DNA of 64,000 nucleotides from Cladorhizidae sp. MBARI D1340-BT2 (GCA_028752905.1 JAQNBH010000010.1:26144242-26208241), one strand, 5' to 3'. Shown: positions 43,000-54,444, counted from the stretch's first letter. The notes: generated by a model from the sequence alone, not told the origin. Numbers and translations are program-made.

Positions 43000-43128
43000 G
43001 ATTACTCTCAGCTGACATCACAGTATGGTTTAAGATTTATCAGATTTTTGGTTTTGAAGCTAATGTTTCAACCAAAGTACTTTGGTTTTCGTCAGAGCAA
43101 ATTAGAAAAAGGAAACAATGCAAAACCT
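43000..43128 (-). mobile_element. Penelope-like element terminus, module copy 1
   Basis: ATTTGTTTGATTACTCTCAG through CAATGCAAAAC matches the segments at 50455-50593 and 61405-61550, which lie at the terminus of Penelope-like copies. It carries the hammerhead-like motif at 43050-43095. Element B interrupts it at 43129. Confidence 0.75.
43050..43095 (-). ncRNA. Hammerhead-ribozyme-like motif
   Basis: On the minus strand: CTGACGA (43095-43089), one A, the perfect stem AACCAAAG/CTTTGGTT with loop TA (43087-43070), GAAAC (43069-43065), then ATTAGCTTC. All of CUGANGA and GAAA is present. The stem III closing base expected to be U reads C (GCT rather than GUH), and I could not find a strong stem I, so activity is uncertain. 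Confidence 0.6.
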
Positions 43129-44686
43129 CGGATTCCCCTCCTGGTAGAAGCCCTGTGACAAGATCCTGGACCCTAAAGATACTACAGAGGCAGTGTAAAT
43201 TAACTGATAACCACAATACTTAGATGATGAACACTGTGATTCATGGCATATTACCATATAAGGATTGATTTTGTACCAGGTCAGGAGCCTATTTAAAAGG
43301 GGCTGGTATTACTGGGTGAGGCAGTCTTCCTAAGGTGCTGAGTTATTGAATAAGAATCAATTGCCAAGAGATTAGCAAGGTTCCTAGTTAGGTTATAGCT
43401 TAGGGATCCACTACAATGGTGGCAGCTACGGACTAGAACCAATGCCAGAGAAACTACAACAGATAGCAATGGCAAACACCCGAAACTACCAGGACAGTGC
43501 CCCACTCCACCAAATACCAAAGAGGATGACAGGAGTGGAGCATCGGATGACACAATTGGCTATGAGGTGAACACACAAATGGAAAGACAGGAACGTTAGC
43601 ATGCAAACATCGTGAGGAGAATGGAAGACGAAAAGGAGAGAAGAGAGAGAGGAATGATACAAAGACATGAGTTGGCAAGAATCCAAAGAGGAGAGAGAGA
43701 GCAGAGAAAAAAGAGGATGCTAGGAGAAGAGAGGAGAGAGAGAGAGATGGTTCCAGATGTTGCAGATGCTGACCCAGACCAGCATTACCAGGAGACAGGA
43801 GGATGACAACAACAGGAGAGGAGAGGAAGGAGTTCAAAAGAATCAGACAAGAGAACAAACAGGAAGACTAGAGGAGATGGCAAGAAGCTAAAGAGGAGAC
43901 TGATCACCTCAGACAGGAGGCAAGAGAGAGAGAAGAAGAGAGAGAGCGGGTGAGACATCGCGAATGCGAAGAATACAGGAAGAGACAGAATCGAAGTAAC
44001 GGCAAGGATGCTCCCAGGTCTGTCTAGCTTAAGGATGTGTTGGAGATAGAGACATTGCTAGAGAATTTTAGAACACATATGACAACCGTTGAGGTACACC
44101 CAGACTACTGGGTCACGAACCTCCTCACTGTGCTGGATGACAAGTCCAGGGACTACCAAGCCGGCCTCCCAGAATAGCAAAAGAAAGATTTTGATATGCT
44201 ATGCCAGACATTCATCATTTACCACGGCATCACGGTAGATTTCCACCAGACCAAATGGCATGGCTTAACACAACTACGAGGAGAGTCTGGACAGGAGCTG
44301 GCCAAATGTGTGGACAGTCTGCTAGACAAATGGACAAAAAGTACCCCATCCATGCAAGACCTGCATAACATGATAGCAGTGGAGAGGACCATCCAGGCAC
44401 TGTCAGACACCAAGGCACAGCTCTGGTTCAGGAAGTGAGCACTGACAACACCTGCCAAAGTTAGGGAGCCTGATAGACAAATATCATTACATCCACCCCA
44501 AGATGGAGGAGCACAGGCGACCATGGACCAGACCACCTCTTCTCAGACATCCCGGAGGAGCAGATGGATCCAGACTGAGGCCCTGGCAAGAACACAACAA
44601 ATGGGAGAAGACCAGACTAGGAGAAGGGAAACAAATGCCAGAGTGCAGACCACCACGCCCACCGGCCTTTGACCCAATCCTTGGAC

Positions 44687-44732
44687 CGAGGTATTTCAGC
44701 TGCCATAAATTTATGGCAGCTGAAATACCTCG
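44687..44732. repeat. 46-bp perfect palindrome, copy 1
   Basis: CGAGGTATTTCAGCTGCCATAAA (44687-44709) is followed immediately by its exact reverse complement, with no loop. It lies at the place of the gag CCHC knuckle. The second copy is 52120-52163. Confidence 0.97.
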
Positions 44733-45469
44733 ATCCAAACTGCCCCAAGAAGTTCACGTCCATGGTAGGTTAGACATTAAATAGTGTTGAGCTTTTATCA
44801 CTCCCAGGTACCATTGATGGCACTTCAGTGAAGCAGATGATTATTGATACTGGAATGATGAAGACACAGGTCCAGTGGGTAAGGAAAGAGGCATACACAG
44901 GTGACACCATTGCAATCTCACAGGGGCACATGATCACATATACCATCTACCCCTCACTGAAGTCACCCTCATGATGGAGGATAGGAAAGACATCATGATG
45001 GTAGCAGCAAACAAGAAGCTGAAGTACGATGCTTTGCTGGGGCTGGACAGCCCCAACATCACCACAATCATCTCAACGATGGTCCTGTGATACTCGCTGC
45101 AGGAGCGTCCCCAACCCATTTCATATGCAGAGGTCTCAGAAGTTTCAGAGGAGGAGATGAATGAAGGTGACAAGGTGACATCACGATTGGCAATGACACG
45201 CCAAATGACTATGAGGTGTATCAGCATTCCCTGTATTGGCAGTGCAGTGATATTCCCTATATTGTCAGTGCAGTGGTATTGAGGAGGAGGAGGACAGCCA
45301 GCCAGGGACGGACCTGCCAGACCTGGACGATGACATTTTTGAAATATACAGTGCTAATGGAGAAAGACATGGAGGGAGAGAAGGTCAGAATGAAAGAAGC
45401 AGTGAAGAGTCTGGGGCCAACACATAACTCTCGACGGAGGACTGGCCCAGCTACGATAGGCTCAGCTAT

Positions 45470-46075
45470 ATGATCCATTGCTGGAAAACTGCAGACAGCA
45501 GTGCAACAGACCAGGCCAATCCTTTTTCAGGAAGAAGGATTTCCTATATAGAAGTTGCAAACACAGGACAGGAGGTGATCCAGCTGGTCTCCTACCCCAA
45601 CCATACAGGGAAACGGTCCCGCCAGGTGCCATGGGCTGGCTATCTTGGAAGAAAAAAGACAACGGCACAATTGCGATTCTTCTTGCCAGGTATCCAAACT
45701 GACTTGGCCGAGCTATGCAAGCATTGCCAAGTTTGCCAGAGGGTGTCACTGAGAGCAGTATGGAAGCTACCACTGGTCCTCATGCCAGTAATAAGGAAAC
45801 CATTGTCTAGATTAGCAATGGATATTGTTGGACTGCTGCCAGTTACACAGGCAGGAAATCATTTTATTCTAACTGTCTACGATTACGGGACTCGCTTTCC
45901 TGAAGCATTTCTGCTACAAACAGTTACCAGCAAAGATGTGGCTGAAGCTCTGGGGGACTTATTTGCCAGAGCCGGTTTCCCCGACAAAACTCTAACTGAT
46001 TGGGTTACGAAGCAACCGGCTATTCACCATTCAAATTGCTATATCAATGGAACCCGAGAGGACCGCTGGATGTAG
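45470..46075 (+). pseudogene. Integrase of element B, copy 1 (internally deleted)
   Basis: The zinc-binding end is LCKHCQVCQR (C-x2-C) after FFLPGIQTDLAE. The core start is RLAMDIVGLLPVTQAGNHFI with the first Asp, then DYGTRFPEAFLL and KTLTDWVTKQ, where the second Asp region is cut short by the deletion. The Glu-containing third block is absent, so the catalytic triad is incomplete in this copy. Confidence 0.88.
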
Positions 46076-46934
46076 TGCGAGAGGAATGGGAGGAACCATA
46101 ATTATTACCAGAGGGCACACTATCCTACCTTCTGGAGATCTACTGATGGTTGGAAGCAGTGAGAGAGACCACCCATTTGGAGTCGATAGCCAAGGATAAG
46201 ATGATGTACACTATGACTGATCGGCCAACCAATATTTCCAGGTGGGAGATATGGTTTTGCCACCCGTACCCTCATCCACAAGCTTTTGGCAAAGTGGCAA
46301 GGGCCTTTTCCAGTAGTGGAGAAAATCTCGGGAACCACTTACAGGATCAGAATGGATGGCAACCACCACCCAATCCGGACTTGCCACGCAAACATGATGG
46401 CCAAGTGGGAGGCTCCATTGGACACTTGCATGTTGGCAATAGATGAGCCAGACCAGATGAAAGAGGTAGATTTTCCGACCTTGAGTGCCAATAAGAGACC
46501 ACAGACACTCCACACAACCTGGTACTGACCAAGGACCAGCTGTTCCAGATATCCCAGCTGTTGGATAAACACACCAAACCCTTTACCAACCATCCAGGAA
46601 GGACGACACGGATGAGTATCACCATCAACACAGGAAACACGACTCCCATCCACTCCTGGCCATACCACCTTCTCTATGAGAGGAAGAAAATAGTCGGGGC
46701 AGAGATCGAACAGATGCTACAGGCTGGTCTCATCTAACCAAGTACAAGTGCTTCGGCTTCACCAATAGTACTGGCTGGCCAAAAAAGATGGCTCCCATCG
46801 GCTTTGCGTGGATTTCAGTAAAGTGAATGCAGTGACATGCCCCAACTCTTTCCCCATGCCTGGGATAGATGAGATGATTGATGGTTGCCTGGGGCATCAT
46901 TCATCATGACCCTTGATCTCACAAAGGGTTATTG

Positions 46935-47329
46935 TGACATGAACATGGTTGTGTGAACCATGGTGAATCTATCTCTATGTAAGTACCTTTTCTCTTGGAT
47001 GTCCAGCATGCCATCTTCTCCTCTCCTATGCAGCAAGCAGACAGGAAACGAAGCTGGCTATCATTCTTCAACTCCATGGTAAACTTAATCGTAGGCGTAG
47101 ATGGTTTAGGAGTCCTTTTTCTGTCCCGCTCTTCAGCAGAGACAGGGGAGCAAATAGCAGCTCCTTTTATTTCTCCAGATGTTGAAGTAAGTTGTTTTTA
47201 GAGAAATCCCCAACAGTTCAGTGGGTCTGTCAGGCAGCAGTAATATAACATGCACTGTGTCATCCATGGGCACACAAGTGAAAAGAGTAAAACTGACTAG
47301 CATCTCATATGAACTAAGGCATACATTTA
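46935..47329 (-). mobile_element. Penelope-like RT fragment at the duplication joint
   Basis: TGACATGAACATGGTTGTGT through CTAAGGCATACATTT. It matches Penelope array unit 3 (about 58170-58567) most closely. It shares unit-3-specific variants such as GTAAGTACCTTTTCTC, CTCCAGATGTTG, AAATCCCCAAC and CATGCACTG. It lacks a 'TTATACTG' piece and, like units 1 and 3, the YVDD-coding segment. Confidence 0.85.
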
Positions 47330-47700
47330 GGCATGTTGGAGCAGATCTGTTGGTTCATGAAGATTTTATTGGTTTGTATCATTGTCCAGACATCACTGCC
47401 AATATACTTATGCAAGTCATTAAAGACACATTAATAAGGCTTAATCTCAACTTATCACAATGCCACAGGCAGTGCTATGATGGGAAGTATAAATGGGTAA
47501 AGTAGAAGATTCTCCAAGCAGAGCCTCAGATGTTATTTACCTATTGTTATGGCCGTGCCTTAACTCTGGTTATTGCTGATTACATAAATGGACTGAAAAA
47601 TCTACAATCCTACATGGATACAACTTATGAAATTGTCATGGATGCCTCACTGGAGCAAGGCAACCAGACAAGCATGCCGAGGATCTTCCCAACATGTTAA
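47330..47700 (+). pseudogene. hAT transposase fragment, module copy 2
   Basis: It begins abruptly at AGGCATGTTGGAGCAGATCT, the equivalent of 39975. The reading DLLVHEDFIGLYHCPDITAN and VIKDTLIRLNLNLSQCHRQC is better preserved than in copy 1 (SQCHRQCYDG is intact here). A TAG at about 47502 then interrupts it. Confidence 0.85.
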
Positions 47701-47774
47701 GAACCTCAACATCCAACTGAACCATTAATTACACATAGAATTAGTGAGGTTGTTAATGGTAGTCAAGAATATGG

Positions 47775-49830
47775 TGTTAAGTCATAAGACCACACTGGTG
47801 AACCCTGATTGGCAAGTGGACAACTTAACTAGCTGTAGATATTGCCATATATGGATGTACTCTGACTCACACCTGGAAACCTATTTAAAGGTCTGGGGGT
47901 CAGGGGTTGTTGAGCCAGGCTGAAGTGTTTTGTGAATGTGTGGCTAGATAAGTATTCTTAAAAACCCTCAGTTGAAGTTTTTTCTGGATGATTTTACCAT
48001 GTAACAAAATATTGCAAAGGAAATCCTCTACATTTGTGGCGGCTACTGATCAAACCTACAGCTGAAGTCAAGAACCATGTCAACAAGGCCAAAGAGACAC
48101 CTATCAGTGGACAAAGCACACTTCCCTACACACTCCAACCACAAGGCGCCACCTGAGCTTTGAGGTTCCCTATTAGACAGCACAGAGATGGAGGACTTCC
48201 AATCCTAGGCACTCACTACAAAAATGGTACAGCTGGAGAGTGAACACAGATGGGAAATGAGAAACCTACTCGAGCTGTTAGAATGTACCCAGCAGAACAA
48301 CAATGCGAAGAAAGAGAGCCGATAGCAAGGGAGAGCCGACATGGAGTTGAGAATGCTGGAGAGTAAAAAGGACACGTGCAAAGATGCACCCAAAACATCG
48401 AGAGACACAGCAGAGGTGAAGACCACTGCCACTCACACATTACCACATTTGAGATCCACGAGAGCTACTCAACTGAGTGACTAACCTGCTCAGAGTATTT
48501 GACCATCAGTTTCTGGCTTTCCTGGCAGACATACAAGAAGACAGGAAGAGGGACTTTGCGATGGTCAACCAAACTCTAATCGATAGTATCACACCGGACA
48601 CATACATAAGATGGAAAGAGCTAGCACTGGTGACAGGCAAGTCAGGGCAAGAACTGGTTAAGAGAGCAAATCTCAACCTGACTAGATGGACAAAGACAGT
48701 CAGTATACCAGACAAGCATTACATGAAATGCTAGTCATTGACTAGGTTATCCAAGTATTGTTTTGGATTAAACTAAAGGCCTGGTTAAGGGAAAGGAAGC
48801 CAGTGATATACTCACAGGCAGGCAGGTTAGTACAATTATCGCCTCTACCACCCCAAGATGGAGGACACCATGAGACAATGGACACAAACCTAGGGAATGA
48901 GTAGCTTATTGAGTGGAGGTGAGGTGTCAGAAATTCTCTCTCTCTCTCTGATCTGAGACTCACTTGGGTCACTCTTGTACCATAGTGAATATCCCCCCCC
49001 CCCGACGTATTACAGAAAACATGTACAATACAGAACTAACTCTCCTAGTTCTTAGCTCACTCTGAATCTCCATCACTATCTGTTAAATCATGTTTTATTC
49101 TATAATAATTAACATAATATATATATATAGTTCATTTTGGTCCTCTTCCTGTGACGTGCACTGGTATGATTGGTTGGCCGGAGGCATGAAAGCTCATAGA
49201 AGCTTCTCTACGTTCACATACTTCACAGACTTGCGGTTTGTTATCATTCCCTTTTTCTCTTGTATCCTTTCCAGGTTCCACTACATCTTGTGGTCTTGTG
49301 TGTGATCTTGCGTATTTGGTCACGGTGGTTTCTGGTGAGTAATTTGATGTAATTATGCGGTTACTCCCGGAGTTGTCAGGTTGCTTCCTGACACGAGTGC
49401 TACTGATCTCGACCAGGAATGCCAGCCAGTGAGCCAGAACAGCAGATGAAGGTCGCCGGACACTAGACGCACAAATCTCGAAACCACCAGTGTTTGACCT
49501 GGTGCTGGGACCAAGGTGTTTCCACTGTGGGAAGTATGGCAACATTGCGGTAAAATATCCAAAGAAAGTTGTCACAATGGTGGGCATGACGACTGACCCC
49601 CTCACTCTTTTTTCCTCCCAGGTAAGATCAATAAGATCCACCCAGGCCATGACAATTGACTCAGGGTTTATGCAAACACAGGTCCATGGTCTATGGGTCA
49701 GACAAGGACATGGGCAAGGAGTTGAAGGTGATGTAGTTATCCCCCTATCTCTAACTAAGGTTACCCTCACTATACATGATCTCCCGCTGAAGGACACTGC
49801 TTCATACTGACTATATGTGACTACAGGATG
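47775..49830 (+). mobile_element. Gypsy-type element A, 5' part, module copy 2
   Basis: 5' LTR 47775-48032, PBS-like TTGTGGCGGCTACTG, and gag pieces as in copy 1 (48477-48734: LLRVFDHQFLAFLADIQEDR). Near the end, 49490-49810 reads a nearly intact knuckle (GPRCFHCGKYGNIAVKYPKK: C-x2-C-x3-G-N instead of H, and Tyr for the last Cys). It continues into a retropepsin start MTIDSGFMQTQVHGLWVRQG (DSG triad). No integrase or RT of A is present before the microsatellite. Confidence 0.82.
49490..49810 (+). pseudogene. Element A zinc knuckle and protease start
   Basis: One plus frame of 106 codons joins the knuckle remnant to the protease N-terminus (T-I-D-S-G, a known alternative to D-T-G) and the strand segment VVIPLSLTKVTLTIHDLPLK. 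The stop at 49808 cuts the domain before the flap and the LLG motif. The homologous part in element B (52259-52582) is complete to LLG. Confidence 0.75.
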
Positions 49831-49842
49831 ATATAACCTAGA

Positions 49843-50453
49843 AGTATTAATAATAATAACAACAACAACAACAACAACAAAACAAAATAATAATAGGAAT
49901 AACAATAATGAGAACAACAACAATAACAACAATAATAATGACAACAACAACATCAACAACAACAAAAACAATTATAATAACATAACAACAACAATAGCAA
50001 CAGCAACAATAGCAGCAACAACAATAATAACAATAACAACAAAAATAACAACAAAAGCACCAGTAATAACATAAATCACAACAATAACAAAAATAGCTAA
50101 TAACAACAAAAACAACAACAACAACATCATCAACAACCACAACAATAATAACTATAGCAACAAGAACAATAATAACAATAACAATATCAACACAACAACA
50201 ACATCAACAACAGCAACAATAATAACTATAATAACAACAACAACAACAACAACTACATCAACAACCGCAACAATAATAACTATAGCAACAAGAACAATAA
50301 TAACAATAACAATATCAACACAACAACAACATCAACAACAGCAACAATAATAACTATAATAACAACAATAATAACAACAACAAAATAACAACAACAACAA
50401 TATCAACAACACAACAACACAACAACATCATCAACAACAACAACAACAACAAA
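49843..50453. repeat. (AAC/AAT)n microsatellite, module copy 2
   Basis: About 610 bp of AAC/AAT triplets, longer than copy 1. It contains an internal repeat: the block with ACTATAGCAACAAGAACAAT occurs at about 50151 and again at about 50279, a 128-bp internal duplication that partly explains the extra length. Confidence 0.97.
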
Positions 50454-50454
50454 A

Positions 50455-50593
50455 TATTTGTTTGATTACTCTCAGCTGACATCACAGTATGGTTTAAGAT
50501 TTATCAGATTTTTGGTTTTGAAGCTAATGTTTCAACCAAAGTACTTTGGTTTTCGTCAGAGCAAATTAGAAAAAGGAAACAATGCAAAACCTC
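50455..50593 (-). mobile_element. Penelope-like element terminus, module copy 2, interrupted by element B
   Basis: Near-identical to 43000-43128. The Penelope sequence continues at 55752 (TCCACACTCACTGGC) after element B. The uninterrupted counterpart at 61405-61600 reads CGCAAAGTATCCACACTCGCTGG, which marks the insertion point. Confidence 0.8.
50514..50559 (-). ncRNA. Hammerhead-ribozyme-like motif, second copy
   Basis: Same core as at 43050-43095: CTGACGA (50559-50553), perfect 8-bp stem AACCAAAG/CTTTGGTT with loop TA, then GAAAC (50533-50529). A degenerate third copy lies at about 61475-61525 in Penelope copy II, with the CTGACGA core and stem lost. Confidence 0.6.
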
Positions 50594-50879
50594 GGATTCC
50601 CCTCCTGGTAGAAGCCCTGTGACAAGATCCTGGACCCTAAAGATACTACAGAGGCAGTGTAAATTAACTGATAACCACAATACTTAGATGATGAACACTG
50701 TGATTCATGGCATATTACCATATAGGGAACCAGGTCAGGAGCCTATTTAAAAGGGGCTGGAATTACTGGGTGAGGCAGTCTCCCTAAGGTGCTGAGTTAT
50801 TGAATAAGAATCAATTGCCAAGAGATTAGCAAGGTTCCTAGTTAGGTTATAGCTTAGGGATCCACTACAATGGTGGCAG
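50594..50879 (+). repeat. 5' LTR of element B
   Basis: GGATTCCCCTCCTGG...GGGATCCACTACA. Compared with the 3' LTR it contains about 60 bp more (around CTATTTAAAAGGGGCTGG) and lacks the initial TGTCA. Confidence 0.9.
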
Positions 50880-50880
50880 C

Positions 50881-50898
50881 TACGGACTAGAACCAATG
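50881..50898 (+). promoter_or_regulatory. Primer-binding site of element B
   Basis: TGGTGGCAGCTACGGACT, one base after the LTR end. The first ten bases equal the PBS of the element at 3.7-10.0 kb. Confidence 0.7.
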
Positions 50899-51063
50899 CC
50901 AGAGAAACTACAACAGATAGCAATGGCAAACACCCGGACAGTGCCCCACTCCACCAAATACCAAAGAGGATGACAGGAGTGGAGCATCGGATGACACAAT
51001 TGGCTATGAGGTGAACACACAAATGGAAAGACAGGAACGTTAGCATGCAAACATCTGAGGAGA

Positions 51064-52200
51064 ATGGAAGATGAAAAGGAGAGAAGAGAGAGAGGAACGA
51101 TACAAAGACATGAGTTGGCAAGAATCCAAAGAGGAGAGAGAGAGCAGAGCAAAAAGAGGATGCTAGGAGAAGAGAGGAGAGAGAGAGAGATGGTTCCAGA
51201 TGTTGCAGATGCTGACCCAGACCAGCATTACCAGGAGACAGGAGGATGACGACAACAGGAGAGGAGAGGAAGGAGTTCAAAAGAATCAGACAAGAGAACA
51301 AACAGGAAGACTAGAGGAGATGGCAAGAAGCTAAAGAGGAGACTGATCACCTCAGACAGGAGGCAAGAGAAAGACAAGAAGAGAGAGAGCGGGTGAGACA
51401 TGGCGAATGCGAAAAATACAGGAAGAGACAGAATCGAAGTAACGGCAAGGATGCTCCCAGGTCTGTCTAGCTTAAGGATGTGATGGAGATAGAGACATTG
51501 CTAGAGAATTTTAGGACACATATGACAACCTTTGAGGTACACCCAGACTACTGGGTCATGAACCTCCTCACTGTGCTGGATGACAAGTCCAGGGACTACC
51601 AAGCCGGCCTCCCAGAATAGCAAAAGAAAGATTTTGATATGCTATGCCAGACATTCATCATTTACCACGGCATCACGGTAGATTTCCACCAGACCAAATG
51701 GCATGGCTTAACACAACTACGAGGAGAGTCTGGACAGGAGCTGGCCAAATGTGTGGACAGTCTGCTAGACAAATGGACAAAAAGTACCCCATCCATGCAA
51801 GACCTGCATAACATGATAGCAGTGGAGAGGACCATCCAGGCACAGTCAGACACCAAGGCACAGCTCTGGTTCAGGAAGCGAGCACTGACAACACCTGCCA
51901 AAGTTAGGGAGCCTGATTGACAAATATCATTACATCCACCCCAAGATGGAGGAGCACAGGCGACCATGGACCAGACCACCTCTTCTCAGACAGCCCGGAG
52001 GAGCAGACGGACCCAGACTGAGGCCCTGGCAAGAGCACAACAAATGGGAGAAGACCAGACTAGGAGAAGGGAAACAAATGCCAGAGTGCAGACGACCACG
52101 CCCACCGGATCCTTAGACCGAGGTATTTCAGCTGCCATAAATTTATGGCAGCTGAAATACCTCAGTCCAAACTGCCCCAAGAAGTTCACGTCCATGGTAG
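51064..52200 (+). pseudogene. Gag of element B
   Basis: The first piece (51064-51249) is a highly charged coiled-coil-like segment (MEDEKERRERGTIQRHELAR, Glu/Arg repeats). The next (51639-51920) is the capsid part with FIIYHGITVDFHQTKWHGLT, GESGQELAKCVDSLLDKWTK and SMQDLHNMIAVERTI, which resembles the SCAN-like capsid region of metazoan gypsy elements. A stop precedes it (AGAATAG at about 51620), and further breaks follow to the palindrome-disrupted zinc knuckle (about 52110-52200). The layout parallels gag of the element at 8.6-9.4 kb: charged coil, capsid, knuckle. Confidence 0.78.
52120..52163. repeat. 44-bp perfect palindrome, copy 2
   Basis: GAGGTATTTCAGCTGCCATAAA and its exact reverse complement, no loop, within the gag zinc-knuckle region. 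Confidence 0.97.
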
Positions 52201-52258
52201 GTTAGACATTAAATAGTGTTGAGCTTTTATCACTCCCAGTTCCATCGATGGCACTTCA

Positions 52259-52582
52259 GTGAAGCAGATGATTCTTGATACTGGAATGGTGAAGACACGG
52301 GTCCAGTGGGTAAGGAAAGAGGCATACACAGGCGACACCATTGCAATCACAGGGGCACATGATCACATATACCATCTACCCCTCACTGAAGTCACCCTCA
52401 CGATGGAGGATAGGAAACACATCATGATGGTAGCAGCAAACAACAAGAAGCTGAAGTACGATGCTTTGCTGGGGCTGACATCACCACAATCATCCCAACG
52501 ATGGTCCCGTGATACTCGCTGCAGGAGCGTCCCCGACCCATTTCATATGCAGAGGTCTCAGAAGTTTCAGAGGAGGAGATGA
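52259..52582 (+). pseudogene. Aspartic protease of element B
   Basis: The retropepsin signature is intact: MILDTGMVKTRVQWVRKEAY (D-T-G), then strands YHLPLTEVTLTMEDRKHIMM, and KYDALLGL (the L-L-G near the end of the fold). It lies between the knuckle and integrase, as expected. In copy 1 (44820-45090) the same region has IIDTGMMKTQ and LLGLD but a frameshift between them. The end of this frame runs into a Ser/Arg stretch. The link to integrase (about 52600-53000) is broken. Confidence 0.82.
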
Positions 52583-52996
52583 ATGAAGGTGACAAGGTGA
52601 CATCACGATTGGCAATGACAAGCCAAATGACTATGAGGGGTATCAGCATTCCATGAATTGGCAGTGCAGTGGTATTCCCTGTATTGGCAGTGCAGTGATA
52701 TTCCCTGTATTGTCAGTGCAGTGGTATTGAGGAGGAGGAGGACAGCCAGCCAGGGACGGACCTGCCAGACCTGGACGATGATATTTTTGAAATATACAGT
52801 GCTAAATGGAGAAAGACATGGAGGGAAAGAAGGTCAGAATGAAAGAAGCAGTGAAGAGTCTGGGGCCAACATATAACTCTCGACGGAGGACTGGCCCAGC
52901 TATGATAGGCTCAGCTACATGATCCATTGCTGGAAAACTGCAGACAGCAGTGCAACAGACCAGGCCAATCCTTTTTCAGGATTTCCTATATAGAAT

Positions 52997-53659
52997 TTGG
53001 AAACCAGCAAAGACAGGACAGGAGGTGTTCCAGCTGGTCCTACCCCAAGCATACAGGGAAACGGTCCCACGAGGCACGCCAGGTGCCATGGGCTGGCCAT
53101 CTTGGAAGTGCGATTCTTCTTGCCAGGTATCCAAACTGACTTGGCCAAGTTATGCAAGCGTTGCCAAGTTTGCCAGAAGGTGTCACTGAGAGCAGTATGG
53201 AAGCTACCACTGGTCCCCATGCCAGTGATAAGGAAACCATTGTCTAGATTAGCAATGGATATTGTTGGACTGCTGCCAGTTACACAGGCAGGAAATCATT
53301 TTATTCTAACTGTCTACGATTACGGGACTCGCTTTCCTGAAGCATTTCTGCTACGAACAGTTACCAGCAAAGATGTGGCTCAAGCTCTGGGGGACTTATT
53401 TGACAGAGCCGATTTCCCCGACAAAACTCTAACTGATCGGGGAGCCAACTTCAACAGTTGCCTGATACACGAATTGTACAATGTTTATAAGATCAAGGGA
53501 ATTGTGACACCTGCCTACCACCCCCAGATCGACGATTTGGTGGAATGCATGAATGGCACACTGAAGCATATGCTTTGCAAGGTAATCGGGCCATTTGACC
53601 AAACAATGGGACAAGCTTCTGCCATTCTTCTTGTTTGCATACCACAACACCCCCCATGA
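52997..53659 (+). pseudogene. Integrase of element B (zinc finger and DDE core)
   Basis: The zinc-binding end is FFLPGIQTDLAKLCKRCQVC (C-x2-C). The His pair is eroded by a short deletion near 53105 relative to copy 1. The DDE core has LAMDIVGLLPVTQAGNHFIL with the first Asp, KTLTDRGANFNSCLIHELYN with the second, and DDLVECMNGTLKHMLCK with the Glu. DYGTRFPEAFLLRTVTSKDV lies between. After 53659 the protein continues in another frame (NTPHEATGYSPFELLY). The gene lies upstream of RT. Confidence 0.92.
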
Positions 53660-53796
53660 AGCAACCGGCTATTCACCATTCGAATTGCTATATCAATGGA
53701 ACCCAAGAGGACCGCTGGATGTAGTGCGAGAGGAATGGGAGGAACCATAATTACTACCAGAGGGCACACTCCTACCTTCAGGAGATCTACTGATGG

Positions 53797-54444
53797 TTGG
53801 AAGCAGTGAGAGAGACCACCCATTTGGAGTCGATAGCCAAGGATAAGATGATGTACACTATGACTGATCGGCCAACCAATCTTTCCAGTGGGAGATATGG
53901 TTTTGCCACCCGTACCCTCCACAAGCTTTTGGCAAAGTGGCAAGGGCCTTTTCCAGTAGTGGAGAAAATCTCGGGAACCACTTACAGGATCAGAATGGAC
54001 CACCCAATCCGGACTTGCCACGCAAACATGATGGCCAAGTGGGAGGCTTCATTGGACATTTGCATGTTGGCAATAGATGAGCCAGACCAGATGGAAGAGG
54101 TAGATATTCCGACCTTGAGTGCCAATAAGAGACCACAGACACTCCACGTCAACCCGGTACTGACCAAGGACCAGCTGTTCCAGCTGTTGGATAAACACAC
54201 CAAACCCTTTACCAACCCTCCAGGAAGGACGACACGGATGAGTATCACCATCAACACAGGAAACACGACTCCCATCCACTACTCGCCATACCACCTTCCT
54301 TATGCCAGGAAGAAAATAGTCGGGGCAGAGATCGAACAGATGCTACAGGCTGGTCCTCATCTAACCAAGTACAAGTGCTTCGGCTTCACCAATAGTACTG
54401 GCCAAAAAAGATGGCTCCCATCGGCTTTGCGAAGATTTCAGTAA
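53797..54444 (+). pseudogene. Integrase C-terminal domain fused to the start of RT, element B
   Basis: In one open frame: KLLAKWQGPFPVVEKISGTT with YRIRM (the GPY/F-type module of gypsy integrases), a linker, then the RT N-terminal approach LTKDQLFQLLDKHTKPFTNP, INTGNTTPIHYSPYHLPYAR and KKIVGAEIEQMLQAG. Integrase running straight into RT within one frame is direct evidence for the integrase-RT order. Confidence 0.9.

Larger units (their letters stand above)
43129..46934 (+). mobile_element. Gypsy-type element B, module copy 1, truncated in RT
   Basis: 5' LTR (43129-43415), PBS TGGTGGCAGCTACGGAC (43417-43433), gag pieces (43612-44440), a zinc-knuckle region with a perfect palindrome (44687-44732), protease (44820-45090) and integrase (45600-46030). 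A deletion of about 215 bp relative to copy 2 removes the Glu-bearing part of the integrase core (junction near 46010, where TAACTGATTGGG joins TTACGAAGCAACC). Integrase C-terminus and RT start follow (46210-46900). RT ends at CACAAAGGGTTATTG (46934), where Penelope sequence starts. Confidence 0.88.

Noticed and set aside
43293..43858. Minus-strand Leu/Ser/Phe-rich frames (also at 50747-51301) that look like membrane proteins
   Set aside because: Antisense of the Glu/Arg-rich coiled-coil gag of element B. The hydrophobicity is the mirror of the charged sense codons.
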